Origin: Ectocarpus siliculosus
Lineage: Eukaryota > Sar > Phaeophyceae > Ectocarpales > Ectocarpaceae
NCBI GenBank assembly: GCA_000310025.1
Contig: FN649746.1
Span: 2,467,556 to 2,497,557 of the forward strand
Reading direction: 5' to 3'
Length of the DNA stretch: 30,002 nt
Part shown: piece by piece, positions 9,597-21,438 of the stretch
Numbering within the stretch: position 1 is the stretch's first letter
Layout of the letters: every line of letters starts with the position of its first letter
Program-made: the position numbers and the translations under genes
The notes under the pieces: model-generated
The model's input: only the letters and a program-made list of their open reading frames with translations
What the model was told of the DNA's origin: nothing
Databases searched by the model: none

Positions 9597-9968
9597 GCCG
9601 GCGGGGCGGGGAGGGGGGCGTGGAGTATAAAAACAAGGTGGAGTGGTAAGGGATGTCGTAGTCAGACATTCTCGCGCGACGATCGGAGGCTTCGATAGCG
9701 TCATGGCCATGTGTGAATTGGTTGCGGAGGTTGATTACGCTCGTATCATGCGTGAATGGTGAAGCCGTGTTGCGCAGTTCCGGGAGCGGGGCGTGTGGCA
9801 CGAGGGTAATATAGAAACAATACGGGGTGGTACGTGATACTATTGTGGTCAGACTTTCTCGCGCGACGATCGGAGGCTTCAACCGCGTCATTGCCATCAT
9901 GTGTGAGTTGGTTCCGGAGGTTGGCTAGGCTGGAAATACCATGCGTGAATGATGAAGCCGCGGTCCGC
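9597..9968. repeat. Tandem duplication, period about 187 bp, with TATA-like start
   Basis: Copies at about 9597-9779 and 9780-9968 share TCTCGCGCGACGATCGGAGG and a CATGCGTGAATG block. Copy 1 has GAGTATAAAAAC and copy 2 a decayed TAATATAGAAAC at the equivalent place. No gene starts nearby. Confidence 0.8.
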
Positions 9969-10094
9969 AATTTATCCGATAACAAGAGGTTTGGACATTG
10001 CAAGGGGCACGCTATTTGTATGTGGTGGGTGTGCCTGAAAGGTTGTATCTGTTCTACAGTTGACAGCCCCGTAGTATCGCTGGCACCCTAGACC

Positions 10095-10097
10095 TGG

Positions 10098-10131
<34 letters not shown>

Positions 10132-10345
10132 TTGTTGTCTTCACATTAAAAAACGTTCCGTTTTCTCTACCCAATACCTTCTTCCGTCCGTACTAGTCTA
10201 ACACTTGACGCGGTCGATTCCCGTGGTCACAGGCTAACTCCCCCCAAAAAGGTATACGGAAATACAATGGACCCGAAAGGGTCAGCACGTCAATAGAAAT
10301 CAACGACAGAGGGTCTAGGACACTCCGCTCGCCTCTGCACGCTAT
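10095..10345. mobile_element. Dispersed (GTT)n-headed repeat, copy 1
   Basis: A (GTT)n run is followed by GTCTTCACATTAAAAA, then a body with GACGCGGTCGATTC, CGTGGTCACAGG, GTCAATAGAAATCAACGACA and GCTATGCGAGGTA. Copies recur at about 21405 and 21990. On the minus strand it has a body followed by a (CAA)n tail, like a non-autonomous retroposon. No Pol III boxes could be assigned. Confidence 0.7.
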
Positions 10346-12207
10346 GCGAGGTAACCATAATAAACTGGAAAGTAGAAGGAATGAGAAAAAGAAAAAGAAA
10401 AGAAGAGCGCAGAGGGAGAAAAAAGGTACGAAAAAAGACGCAGAGAAATACACACGCCAGAGGCACTACGTAGCGACAAGGGGTTCCATCCGGCACAGCA
10501 TTTCGCGCAACTCGGTCCGCCTCGTCGCGTTTCCTGTCTTCCCTCCCGCCCCGTGGTTGTTGCCGTGTCCGTGCTGTTGCCGGGCTTGTTGTTTCGTTTG
10601 AGCGCTCGTCGTCGGCTAACCTCCTCTTCATCCTAGGCACAAGCTCAAATACAACTTCTGAGGTTAGTTCTCAAATACGCGCGAAGTACAAGAAGTCCTT
10701 AAGTTATAGTTTCAACTACGTGGGCTCCTCTCGCTCGACCGGAGTATCGGTGGGATGACATGGTGGTTTGTTCGCCATGGTCTGGAACCGTTGGAGACAA
10801 AAGGCTCACTATCATGAACTCTGGTGTTGGCTTGCCGACCCCATCTATCATGAATTCTCCGTCCCCTAAACCCAAGTGGGGTAAGGCGTGCCAACATTCG
10901 AGTTGCTCCGAGAAGGGGTGGGTAAACTGTCGTGAAACATCGAAGGGAGGTCCGACCCCATAACGATTCGCCCAGGTGTTTCGTGTGTGTTCGCCATGCA
11001 CGCATCAAACGTGCTAGGTTGGGCCTGTTGTTGTTGTTGTTGTTGCTGCTGTGAGAAATCCACGCTGTACGGCGGTGATGGGCCAACAAGCGTTGTCCCT
11101 TGCAAACCAAGCCAGTGCTGTACTTCATATGTTCCCCGTTCTGGGATTCCGAGGGTCTCGTCGACTATCGCAAGCTGGCCTCTCAAAGACATCTTTTTTC
11201 GTGTAAACACATACCGCCCCTCGGCTGCACTGCACAGCCGGGTCACCTAATCCTTAGCACGGCTGTGAGGATGTTCGCGCCTGTCGACCATCAGTGCTAA
11301 TCACATCCTGCGAGCGTTGCCCTGCGAACCGTATCAAGCCTGCATGCTGTTTAACCTTCCATCAAAAGGCAAAGCCTTCGAGGTGGGGCCGGCTTTGGTT
11401 CACATCTTGGTAGCCAAGTGTCGATTTTCTCCATCTATAAGGCAGACCTGTGCGGGGTAGTAGCACCGGCATATCCTCTGCCAACGGCATGTTGGCCATA
11501 TTATTTTTCGTTCATTCACCAGCAAACGATTGGGGGTATAATGAGAGGTTCCGAATCGCTGATGATCTGATGAAAGGTGAGATGCTTGCTGCTGCTGATG
11601 GAAACAGGAGACATCGGCGGAGCTTTTTTCTTCTTTCTCGTGCCCTCAACGAAACCAGGCCGAAACATTGCAACCCATTGCAATACTCTGAATATCGTTG
11701 CATGTAGGGAACGTGGTGATCCGTAGGGTTTACCAACAGCAGTGTCTCGCTGTGCCGTCAACGCCGGCTCAGCAAGCCAGTCGATACATATACGTACGTG
11801 CGGAGCAGCACGCGGGCCGTCCATCACTCGTCCCGCAACTGCCCTGTTTTCTCTTTCTAGAACGACATATCGCTCCACACCTCCACGCAATACACATGCG
11901 ATGATAAATGGGCCGATCGGCTCCTCTTGCACTCGGAAATACGACCTGGAGTGGAAGGAAGACAATCACAAGCGGAAGCTCGCGGATCCAAAACGCGGCG
12001 GGATTATTTTCGTCCATCAGGGTTTCCAGTATTTTCGCAGTCCCGCGAAGGCTTTTCTCTGTGACATAAAAAACCAGACCATGGAACTACGCACTAATTC
12101 CTAGTGAAAACTTGTGGTTCCATGATTTCGATTGTCCACACGTTTTTGGTGGCGCAGGTCTTGGCACAGCAGTAGTAGCTTGCGCTCCCGCTCAACACAT
12201 CTTCATC

Positions 12208-12291
12208 ATGGCACCCGTACCTAAGAAGCTCGCAGGGGCGTCTGCCACGGAGAAGCGCGCCCGGAAGGCCCGGCCTTCCCACAACAAGGGG
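12208..12291 (+). CDS. RPL36: RPL36 exon 1
   Basis: 28 codons, a Lys/Arg-rich N-terminal tail ending SHNKG, then donor GGTGAGT. The ATG at 12208 is the first in the frame after a short C-rich leader (CATCTTCATC). Confidence 0.85.
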
Positions 12292-15200
12292 GTGAGTTTC
12301 GACTGGCCATGGCTTTTTGCAGGGATGGTTGCATCCCTTGACAACCTCTGTCCGCTTGTTGGTGGTGTGGAGGGTCCATGACACCCGTTCAGTGTTGCTC
12401 AAGGTGTCGAGGAGCTTGGAAGCTGTAAGGGTCTACTCCCGTTCGACAATGTTGGTGACGGTGATGGGGCCATCGCAGAGTATCTGTCATTTCTGGGGAT
12501 ATTTGCATTTCGTTGGTTTGAGTAATTGGTGGAGAGCCGATCACATCGAAACACAAACATAACGCAGCTAGCGTGCAGGTCGAGTTGCAGATCTACCGAC
12601 TGCTGCTGTGTACACCACCTACATCTCTGGGTGGGATACTCAGATTTATTGGATGCGAAACGTGGCTCAAATAGAATTGATCACCAGAGGCTGCGTGGTA
12701 ACAACGGGGTGTCGGTCTCGAACATCCCGACCATGACGCATAATACCACCCCCCATGTGGGTGCATACCAGCTTAGCGCCCCGTTCCCTCTCAACAGGGA
12801 ACAGTGCTTTAGAAATGTCCTGTTATAGAAACCTCGTGGTTGTCAATTTCTCGTACCTCCCAGCTTTGCAGCCTGTCCAGAGAACAGAGACAACCTTGTG
12901 TGTTGTAGAAAAGGAATCGAGCTTCAGAAAATCACACCAGCGCTCCCAGAGGAGGAGGTGGTATTGGGCGTAAGCTGGCCGGCAACCCCCGTCACGCCTC
13001 GGCCTGAGACAGATATACACGCCGCCCTTGTGCAGAAAGATAGAGAGACCGAGACCATGAAAACACGGGGATATGGCAGTGGTCGCGGAAACAGTCAGAC
13101 TTTGTGCTACAAAATAACTGCTGTTCGCTGGTTGATAGGCTTACGTTTTGGTTCACCCGCGAGGGCGGCGCACTATTTAGCACCAAAAGCGGTTGACCTG
13201 AATCGGAACTTACGAGGCTGTCCGGGGAATATGTAACCGTCACAGCAGTAGCGGAGTCTTCGGGACTTCGGGATCTTTCCATTGCGGAACAAGTTCCGCC
13301 GCCTGTGCCACATCGCATTGAAACCCCTCACGGATGCATCCATCTGGCTGTAGTCGTCACAAGCACACCTTTGGGTACAGGGGCTTGCAGTTTCATGAAC
13401 CTTTCGTCTCTTGTACGTAACTTAACTCATATTTTTGCCATGAGCCGATCAAGGTTGGAGCGGTTCCGTGTTACTCCAAATGCACGTGCAGATCATTCTT
13501 TTTCTTTTCTTTTGGGTGGTAAAGGAAGCGGCGGAGAAGGCTTGTCGTTCAAAGCGAGAGGTCTCGGTACACAGCGCTGATAAGTCCATGACCATCAAAA
13601 CCGCTACTGCGCAAAGCACCAAGCAACGTGATTCCAGTGGTTTGAATATTTTTCGCCGTCTCACAGAACACTTGGCACTACTGATAGCGCTCGACTCTAG
13701 TCTGTTCGCGAAAGGGGGTGGGGGGCAAGGCACAAGGTGTGCAGGATTTTACCGGGCTTAAGCAGGATACAGTGCGGCATAGTTTTAATTCGTCCCCAAG
13801 TAGTTTTGCAGAGGGAGCAACTACCTGGTGCGTGGCGTGGAGGAAAGGTTGCCATGAAAGTTTGATGGCCATCCACGCGCGAAAATAGCTCTCTTGCGAC
13901 AGAGGGAAACTGGAATAACCGTACAGCCTCTTCGTGCTGTCTTCTTCAACTTGGAAAACATCTACCCATGAACGGACACGGTCAACGACCCTCTTTTGGT
14001 TTTGTCGCCGGCGGCATGCGCTGCTGTGGCGAACATGTGGCATTGTCATTAGTTCCTGTCTACTGCGTGTCCATGCTACAGTATTTGGACGGCGCAACCG
14101 TTTGCGTTCTACGTGGACCCCGTGCTGTTCATTTTCCCGTTGAATCACTCCGACCGCTCGCTCGCGTCCAGTATGGGCAGCCGAGAGTTGTATTGTAACA
14201 CACCGCCGCATTGAAGTTTATATATCGCAACAGCCTCATCTCATCCGCGGATAGGAGTTTGACCTAGAACCGAAAGTAGCCCACGTATACGCCCGCTTGC
14301 GGTCGCAGGCTCCACGTATCCTTTTTTTGGTACCCAAAACCTTTTTCGACGTTGTCGAGACCGCCCCGGTCTCGCAGCGTATGCTGTTCTTTCCGCCCTC
14401 TGTCCGCCGCTGGGGTGCTGTAGCTCACCGGTCTCTGCGATCGAATGCTGCCTGAGTCCATCTCGCGGTGCAAGTACAACGGGGACGACTTTTCTGGCTT
14501 GGTATTGACAGTACGGCAGGCGCTCTTGCTTACAAGTCGGTGTTGTTTTGAACCCGCGGGTAATTTGATCTCCTCTCGCGCTTGCCGCTGATCATTATTT
14601 GTTTACTACAAATTCAAGGAAGTACGTTTACCAGGCCCTCGGCATGCGGCGCTCCAAGCGGTACATGCCACCCCTCGGTTTTTCTTCAAAATTGCACCTG
14701 TTTCAGTTTCTGTCGCGCTGGCAAGAATACGAATCACACCCTGTATAACTGTAACTAAACAACTATACTATCAGTACGAATTCCAGAACGCCCAACCCCC
14801 CCGTCCCCCGTCCCCCGTCCCTGCCCCCCCATACCCCCTTCGTTTTTATCAGCGTCTCGGCAACCGCGTCAAGATGGTGCGGGAAGTCGTCCGCGAGGTG
14901 GCGGGCCTCATGCCCTACGAGAAGCGCATCCTCGACATGATCAAGACTGGCGGCGCGTCCGCAGAGAAGCGCATCTACAAGTTTGCCAAGCGGAGGGTGA
15001 GTACATGGCGTGGTCAGATGTCTTCTGTTTGTCAAGGACACATGACATGTATTTTTAATTTTTTCTCTCCACAAGTTTCGGAGGGTGAGGACCGTGGTTT
15101 GGCTTCTTGTTTCAAGTGCACATCAGCAGATAGTATTCTCTCTGCAAGTTTGCCAAGCGGAGGGTAAGGAGCGTGTTTTTTTTTTTTTCTGGCGGACATA

Positions 15201-17953
15201 ACGTCAGATAATATTATCTCTACAAGTTTTATGGAGGGTGGGCGTGGTTTATTCTTGTCATTTCAAGTGCACATCACGAGACCATTATATCTCTACAAGT
15301 TGGCCAAGCAGAGGATGGGGAGGGCGGTTTAGACGTGTCTTTTCAAGTGAAGAACACCAGAAGCTTACTATTTGTCTACAAGTTTGCCGAGCGGAGGGTA
15401 AGGAGCGTGGTCGGATATCATGTTTTCAAGTACACATATCCTGAAGGGATGGCTTTCCCGTTCCATACGAGATATGCATAGAAGAGCATGTGTTGAAGGA
15501 TGTGCTTTGCCGGATGATGATTTTAAGTACCCATACCATCACAAAATGACTACCCATGAAACTCACGGGAATGTACCGGAAATCCTTGCTGTGAAGCTCT
15601 CGATGATTGCCAGTGTCTTCAGAATGTGTGTCGTGAATGGAAATACTTGTTAAGAGGAACGTAATGGGTAGGATAATTACATTTATGGTGCGGCTGGTTT
15701 CATCATTACCATTTCTTGTTGCGACACCGACGACCGGCCTGAACTACTCTGCTCCAGTTGGATGTTGTTCGTGCTGGAAAAACAGCCGTAAACAATCCCT
15801 TACGCTGCCAGATGAAAACACACAAGTGTCGCAGTGCAACGAGTATGGTACCTGTTACGTTTTTTTCATGAACGGTGTAGCAATCGTGGTTACACCGCTT
15901 TTTATGGCTCCACAATGTTGCATGAAAAGATGCAAAAGATATCTGCAACTTTGGTCGGGAACTTTGTCAATAATACGTTTTGTGCACGCTCATTATGGGA
16001 CGAAGAAAGTTTTGTGCACGGGACTGGCGGAATGCGGAGGCGTGATCTTTTTTTTAAATCAGCGACGGCGAAAGAAGGCATGCGCCTTTCATATTGCACC
16101 GCGAAAGAACAGGTCACATCGTGCGGGAGAGGGTAGTTGCAACCTTGTTTCTCCACACTCACGATACCCCAAGGCATCTGACCTGGAACCAGAAAGATGC
16201 TGGGTACAGCTAGCTCCCTCGGGGTGGCATTGTTGTTGCTGTTGCCTTCTCCTTCGAAAAGTTATCGCTGGAAACCAAACCATGCCCACGTTATCCCTGC
16301 GAACTTGAACCAACTGCTCTCCGACGCGGTACTTTGGGGTCGATCAAAACTTTTTTCCCGATGCGCACGATACCCCACGACACCAAACCTTGAGCATGAA
16401 AGATGGAGCAGAGAGCTATCTCCCACCGAGCGGCCTTGCTATTGCTGTGGCTTCCTCCTTCGGAAGGTTATCGGTTGATAACCAAACCCGTGGCGGTCAA
16501 AAACATGGAGCTTGAACTATTTAACCGCTCGCGGCCGTTGACGGTTGTGCACAGTACAATTTTTGTTCCCGGCGCATTCGGCACCTCACGGCCCCAAACC
16601 TGCATTGCCCAACAGCCCATGGCATCACCTCCTTCCAGATACCATTCATGAGGCAACTCGTTAAGTATTCGTCGAGATATCGGTGATCACAGCCTTCCCA
16701 CAATCGACGCTGGAGAGGGTCTACGTGTGCGGTATAGTTGCCGCCGTGCAGCTTTTCTCGCCCCTTCCCGACTCGAGAAAAGCTGCCAAACTTTTCGGCC
16801 AGATTGCAGCTTTTCGCTCCGAAAAAAAAATTGAGAACTTTTCGTGCAACTTTTAGCTCCGATACTGAGCGTACATTAGCAAAGCTGCAAGAAAAGTTGC
16901 AGAAATGCAGCTTTTTTTGCAGCATTGTGGAGCCATAAAAAGCGGTGTTACAGGTCCTGTGGCTGTTGACGCCATGGTTTAATTTTCAGAATACCTCGAG
17001 ATCCTGCTACGGTGCACAGGCCGACACGTGTATGCATATGCGCCGAGGCTGTCTTTGCCCCCGCGCATGGCAGCCGTCCTTTTTTTTTTGTCGGCTTGCA
17101 AAATTCGTCTGTGTGACACCTCTCTCGGACATGTATGTACATCTGCTTCTGTTGATGTCGTTTCTTGGGGGAGTGTTTAGGCATTCATTATTATTATTAT
17201 TTTTGCTTGTATGCTGCACAAACCCACGCGTCTTGGATAAGCGTTTGCCTGGATGTCAGGAACGCATTTTTTGGTTAGAGGCAAAAGCCGGCGGTGTTTG
17301 ATGGCCGAAGATATGCGGGCGTCTGTCTGGTTCTATTTCCTGCCGGACCATGAGCAATTGCCCGATTTCCTAGCTGTTTTCTGTTTTGATTCGATGCTAA
17401 TGTCCCGGCAATCTAGAGACTGCTTGCACGCTTAGTAGGCAGGTGCGGACAATCTCAGCCATGCGGTGGCTCGCCTTTTTTTTCCGTTACAAAACACAAC
17501 GGGTCCATCCCTACACAAGAATCCAAGATATATTCGATGAAATATTTTCTGCTACGTACATGCATCGGTGTGACTTCGGCTGGTGAACATAATTTAGCAT
17601 TTTTTTTTTTTGCTGCAACAAGTACCATGTATTGGTATGACTTTGGCTGGCGAACGCCGCGGTCTGTTCGGGGGAAGAAGTGAGGGTATCGTCGGACCTC
17701 TGCTCCTTCTTCTTGCCGCGAACGATGTATTCTTGGTGAGGAATTGGTCGGCTATTCTCCGTGTCCTGTAGCGAAGCAAAGTGCAGCGTTTATCATGACC
17801 ATCCGTTCCTCCTCTTCTCCCTCTCGTCCCTTTTGCACGCCCCGCGTCCACTTTTGTCGTTTGCAGCTGGGCACCCACAAGCGGGCTCTTGCCAAGCGCG
17901 AGGACATCAAGGAGGTCTACTCCAAGATGCGCGCTCGCCAGGCGATGAACTAA
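12208..17953 (+). CDS. RPL36: Large-subunit ribosomal protein eL36 (L36e)
   Basis: Model: join 12208-12291, 14853-14996 and 17867-17953, giving 104 residues; animal and fungal eL36 are about 100-105. All junctions are phase 0 with good GT-AG sites (GTGAGT at both donors; acceptors TTATCAG and TTTGCAG). Seen: a basic N-terminus [20 protein letters not shown], then the eL36 core [17 protein letters not shown], then [10 protein letters not shown] joined to [14 protein letters not shown] and a short C-terminal helix. Known role: a cytosolic 60S subunit protein bound to large-subunit rRNA. The exon 1 assignment is supported by phase, by the total length, and by the way RLGNRVK follows SHNKG to give the basic run that precedes VREV in the family. 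Introns of 2561 and 2870 bp are very long for a gene whose coding sequence is 315 bp. Confidence 0.95.
14853..14996 (+). CDS. RPL36: RPL36 exon 2
   Basis: 48 codons from [13 protein letters not shown] to KFAKRR. A strongly C-rich tract with repeated CCCCCGT units (about 14796-14838) precedes the acceptor and may act as the polypyrimidine tract. Confidence 0.95.
14976..15411 (+). repeat. Degenerate tandem array of RPL36 exon-2 end plus splice donor
   Basis: The genuine junction TACAAGTTTGCCAAGCGGAG|..GTGAGT at 14976-15002 is followed in the intron by related copies at about 15069-15090, 15141-15169, 15219-15241, 15293-15320 and 15375-15405. Copies at 15141 and 15375 are nearly intact and carry GTAAGG; the others are deleted or mutated. 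Spacers share TTTCAAGTGCACATCA-like words, so the unit is about 70-90 bp. Confidence 0.9.
16160..16489. repeat. Diverged duplication in RPL36 intron 2
   Basis: Copies at about 16160-16281 and 16366-16489. Both start CACGATACCCCA and end with a CTTCTCCTTCG / CTTCCTCCTTCG block, a GTTATCG word and ACCAAACC. They are separated by about 85 bp of less similar sequence. Confidence 0.75.
17552..17658. repeat. Short tandem duplication near RPL36 acceptor 2
   Basis: Two copies about 64 bp apart, each with GTACATG / GTACCATGTA, then GGTRTGACTTYGGCTGGYGAAC. Located about 210-315 bp upstream of exon 3. Confidence 0.7.
17867..17953 (+). CDS. RPL36: RPL36 exon 3
   Basis: [18 protein letters not shown] continuing to [10 protein letters not shown] and TAA. 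This is the canonical eL36 C-terminal segment. Acceptor TTTGTCGTTTGCAG. Confidence 0.95.
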   Translation: MGTHKRALAKREDIKEVYSKMRARQAMN

Positions 17954-20900
17954 GTCCCGTCGACGAACTGAGTCTCGTTTTTCTGTCCTTGGAACTATCG
18001 CGATTGCCTTCCGTAGACTTATCTGCGTCGCGGAGCGCCGTCTGTTGATACCTTTTGTAGACCCGTCTGCTGTGTCGTCCATGCCGGCGCGGTCTGTTCT
18101 TTTCGGCGCCGTATGCCACTGCCAGTTTGGCAATGTCCATGGTGACCGCTCTCGCGCGGGGGGTGCAGGCTCGAGCCTAGGGTTCAGATAACCCACTGGG
18201 CGATTCCTGTGAATGGTTGTTTACGAAAAAGGGTTAGGTGTCAAAGCCTTTGATCCGTTTCGGGGACAGCAGTAACGGGACTTGGGTGTGGAGGCCGGGG
18301 GTCTTAGGGATAAGATTCACGAGGGTGAGCTAAACTACTACTTCTGCTGTGCTGCGCTTCGGCGCAGCGGTGCAAAACAAAAATGAACAAAAATATCCTG
18401 GAACAAGGTTCTCATGCGCCGAATCAAGCGCGCGAAACGCCGGTCACACTCTCTTTGCACCGGAAGTCGGCGCTGGTTGATGTTGAGCAACCAGTGTCCG
18501 TTTCGTTGGGGCCTCTTCTTCAGACTTGGTTGTGGCTGTTTTGCATCAGCCTGAGCCTGTGCTTTAGTCGAGCTCCGAGCGTTGTTTGCATAATAACTGC
18601 ATGATACACAACTGAAGAGAGCAGGTTCCCTCAAGAGACGAGCAGGTTCCTCAAGAGACCATGGGAACCGGTTGGTGCGAATTGTCGATCGACGGAACGA
18701 CATGCGGTATACCTCCCGCTGGCGCCAACTCGTTGTTGTCTTCACCAAGGGTCTACGTGATTTTTTTATCAAGACACGCACGCACATGGAGGCCTACTAA
18801 GCGAAAATCGGGGTCCGGGGGGGGAGATAGCCGAGAAATCGAAAATTGTCCTCCAGCGGGGCGCGCGCGCGGGGGGGTGCTATGTGTCCGGCATTTTTGT
18901 TTCACGTACAGCAGTAGACCCACACATAAATACAACACCCAACAAGAAAACGTATGTTGCCAACACACACACGCGTTGTGACATCAACCGCAGGCACACC
19001 GGTTCACAGATTTACAGCAGCGTTATGACTATTTTCTTGAGTCTTCCACCATTTGCGGCGGTTACTCCCCAGCAGCACCTGTCTGTCTGCGCTGCCTGAG
19101 AGAAAATGAAAATTGTGAACAACTGCATCACCCACCACTGCGGTCATGCCTTCTTGGCGACAGGGTTCTTGTTGCTTTTAGAAATTATTTCTGCAAATAA
19201 AATGGCCGCAGCAGCAGCAGCAGCAGCTAGAGTCCTGTTAGTTGTCGACAGACACTGCGGCGTTCCCATAAAGAAGAAATATTTTGTGGAACACTATAGA
19301 ACACACGACTTTAAACCAGTAAATGAGGGCTTTCGTCCCCAATCAGAAGAACTTCCCAACACTCCGTCATGTCTCGAACGGGTTGTCTTCACGTGACTGC
19401 ATGTTTCTATGTATGTCCCCATGTAGTTGTGATATTTTCTGAACACAATCAGGTCATCTGCACACAAATAAATGCCGCGGCCCAATCCTCTAGAAAAACT
19501 AAATGTGTGGCCCGTGTCCACGGAAGGAATTAGAGACAGTAACGAAGTGGCGGCAGGTGTAGTCTAGAGGTGACGAAACATATCACACCAAGAAAGGAAT
19601 GTTCACATTTTGTAACTAGTACTGCTGCACATGCACATACATATATATCCAAGGGTGTATGTATAATCATGGCAACAAAATAGATTCGATCTGAACGGAG
19701 TTGCATTATGTAGGTGTGGGAACCGTAGGCGTGTGTGTGCTTGGTGTGCCTTCCCCGGGGTACTTGCGTTACGTGTGAAGGGTTCAGCGTTGATTTCCGT
19801 CCATCTCTATTGAAACGTTCCAATTTTGCTGATCGTTGAGAAGAGAAAGAAGCCCCGCCACTAGGCCTCCCACCCGCGAAGATCGCGAGGAGCGGAAAGT
19901 CTATGTGCGGCCTCGAGCAAAAAAGATCTATCGAAGGAAAGAAAAGATTTCTTGGAAAATTGGTTTCTTCTTTTTGCATGTGTTATTTCCCGATGCTGGA
20001 TGGAGCACACACCAAAAGCGTGTTTGTTATCTCGACATGTATGACGCGTAGACTAGCACCTGCAGTAGTAGCGTAGATGGGATCATCAACCACACACACA
20101 CACGCACGCAGTACAGAGGTCAAGATGATTGTGCCGTCGTCGGGATACGTGGGTGTCGTGTTTTCATCCTACCACATGAAAAATTCTTCGATCATCGCTT
20201 GGGAGATCGAACACGGCCAGTCACGGGACTGTCGCGCTACGCAGCAAGTAGCACAAAGAGACCGGAATTGACATCGCAGACCCTACCACCTGTCAGTACC
20301 ACTTCAGATTCTCAAGGCAGATTCTGGAGGCAGCCGCAGGAAGTGACTCGAGCAGTAGTAGTAGAACCACACCCTTCTTCTTCGCCTCCTGTGGATCGCC
20401 GGAGCCGTCGGACTGTTCTCAACAAACGAGCAACGAGGTGAAGCACCCTCTGGAATATTCCCGGTCGCTGAGCGACATACTACTGCTGTAGACTCTTGCC
20501 TGTATGTATCGGGCAACTGCTGTCCTCTCACAAGCCGTGGATGATATCATATATATGCGAGAATGCCATGGGTGATGTGTTTAGAAACTTGAGTTGACTC
20601 GACTGCAGACCCAGGCGCACAGAGCGTTTCATCACGCCTCGCCCCCAGGGGCGGATCACTCGTGATCGACAGCATGAACACATGCACTCATTCACAGCGG
20701 TGTGCGTGACCGGGTTGTTGCCTCCGAACATCATGTACAAATAGACTACTTGTACAATACCGTGAAGAAGGTCGGAAAGTTACATGATGGCCACGACGGA
20801 GGAAAAAATTATGAATGGACGCGACGAATGCCCAAGAGGAATGTCAGAGAGTGCTATGCACCGCTCGCTGTTGCTGTACCTCATTGGGTAGACGGTCGTG

Positions 20901-21404
20901 CCTATCGCAGAATGAAAGCTTTTGTGCTCTATACACGATCTCATCAAATCCCCAACGTGTATGTTGATTTCTGGTGAGTGTGAAGTCGGTCGACATGTCG
21001 ACATCAAACTTAAACCTTGATTGTGACTGCTGTGCTGCTGCGGGGTTCGAACTCTTCGTTCGAGTGTGTAGAGGCGGCTTTTCTTTGGAACTTGGAAAAA
21101 GTGTATGGCTTAGAAACTACTCTCCTCACGAACTTGCGAACGTACGTGTTCAATCTCGATTCAACGGCTCTCTCTCGTCCTTGCATCCAAGGCCCAAAGC
21201 TTCTCCACGCGGTGTAGCGTGCCGGTGTACCCCGGGACACACAACAACTGCCTAAGCTGTGAAAGTATATACTAAGATCATTCCGTAATAATTTGACAGA
21301 ATTGTGAATGATGGTGATTGACAAATGCACTGGTCTGCAAAAAGTTGGATTTGTCTGTTCTGAGAGAGTGACAACTTCGGGCCAACAGCAGGGAGAGGCT
21401 GCGT

Positions 21405-21407
21405 TCG

Positions 21408-21438
<31 letters not shown>

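Larger units (their letters stand above)
8804..12207. other. Gene-poor stretch between orphan gene and RPL36
   Basis: Besides the two tandem duplications and the (GTT)n element, this holds a purine-rich tract (about 10365-10455), a (GTT)n run at 11024-11046, and short open frames without recognisable domains. The RPL36 promoter should lie just upstream of 12208, but no clear core element stands out. Confidence 0.5.

Noticed and set aside
10290-10640. 116-codon minus-strand frame with a Phe/Leu-rich end
   Set aside because: The hydrophobic part is the complement of a purine-rich tract; no start context or homology.
15515-15740. Possible C/D-box snoRNA in RPL36 intron 2 (ATGATGA at 15515)
   Set aside because: No D box (CTGA) at a suitable distance; the nearest is over 200 nt away and there is no terminal stem.
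19106-19396. 96-codon frame with a hydrophobic segment and poly-Ala run
   Set aside because: No splice context, homology or conserved motif. The Ala run is a CAG repeat, and an AATAAA lies inside the frame.
21040-21066. tRNA-like B-box (GGGTTCGAACTC)
   Set aside because: No cloverleaf, A box or acceptor stem can be formed from the flanks. GTTCGAAC is a chance palindrome.
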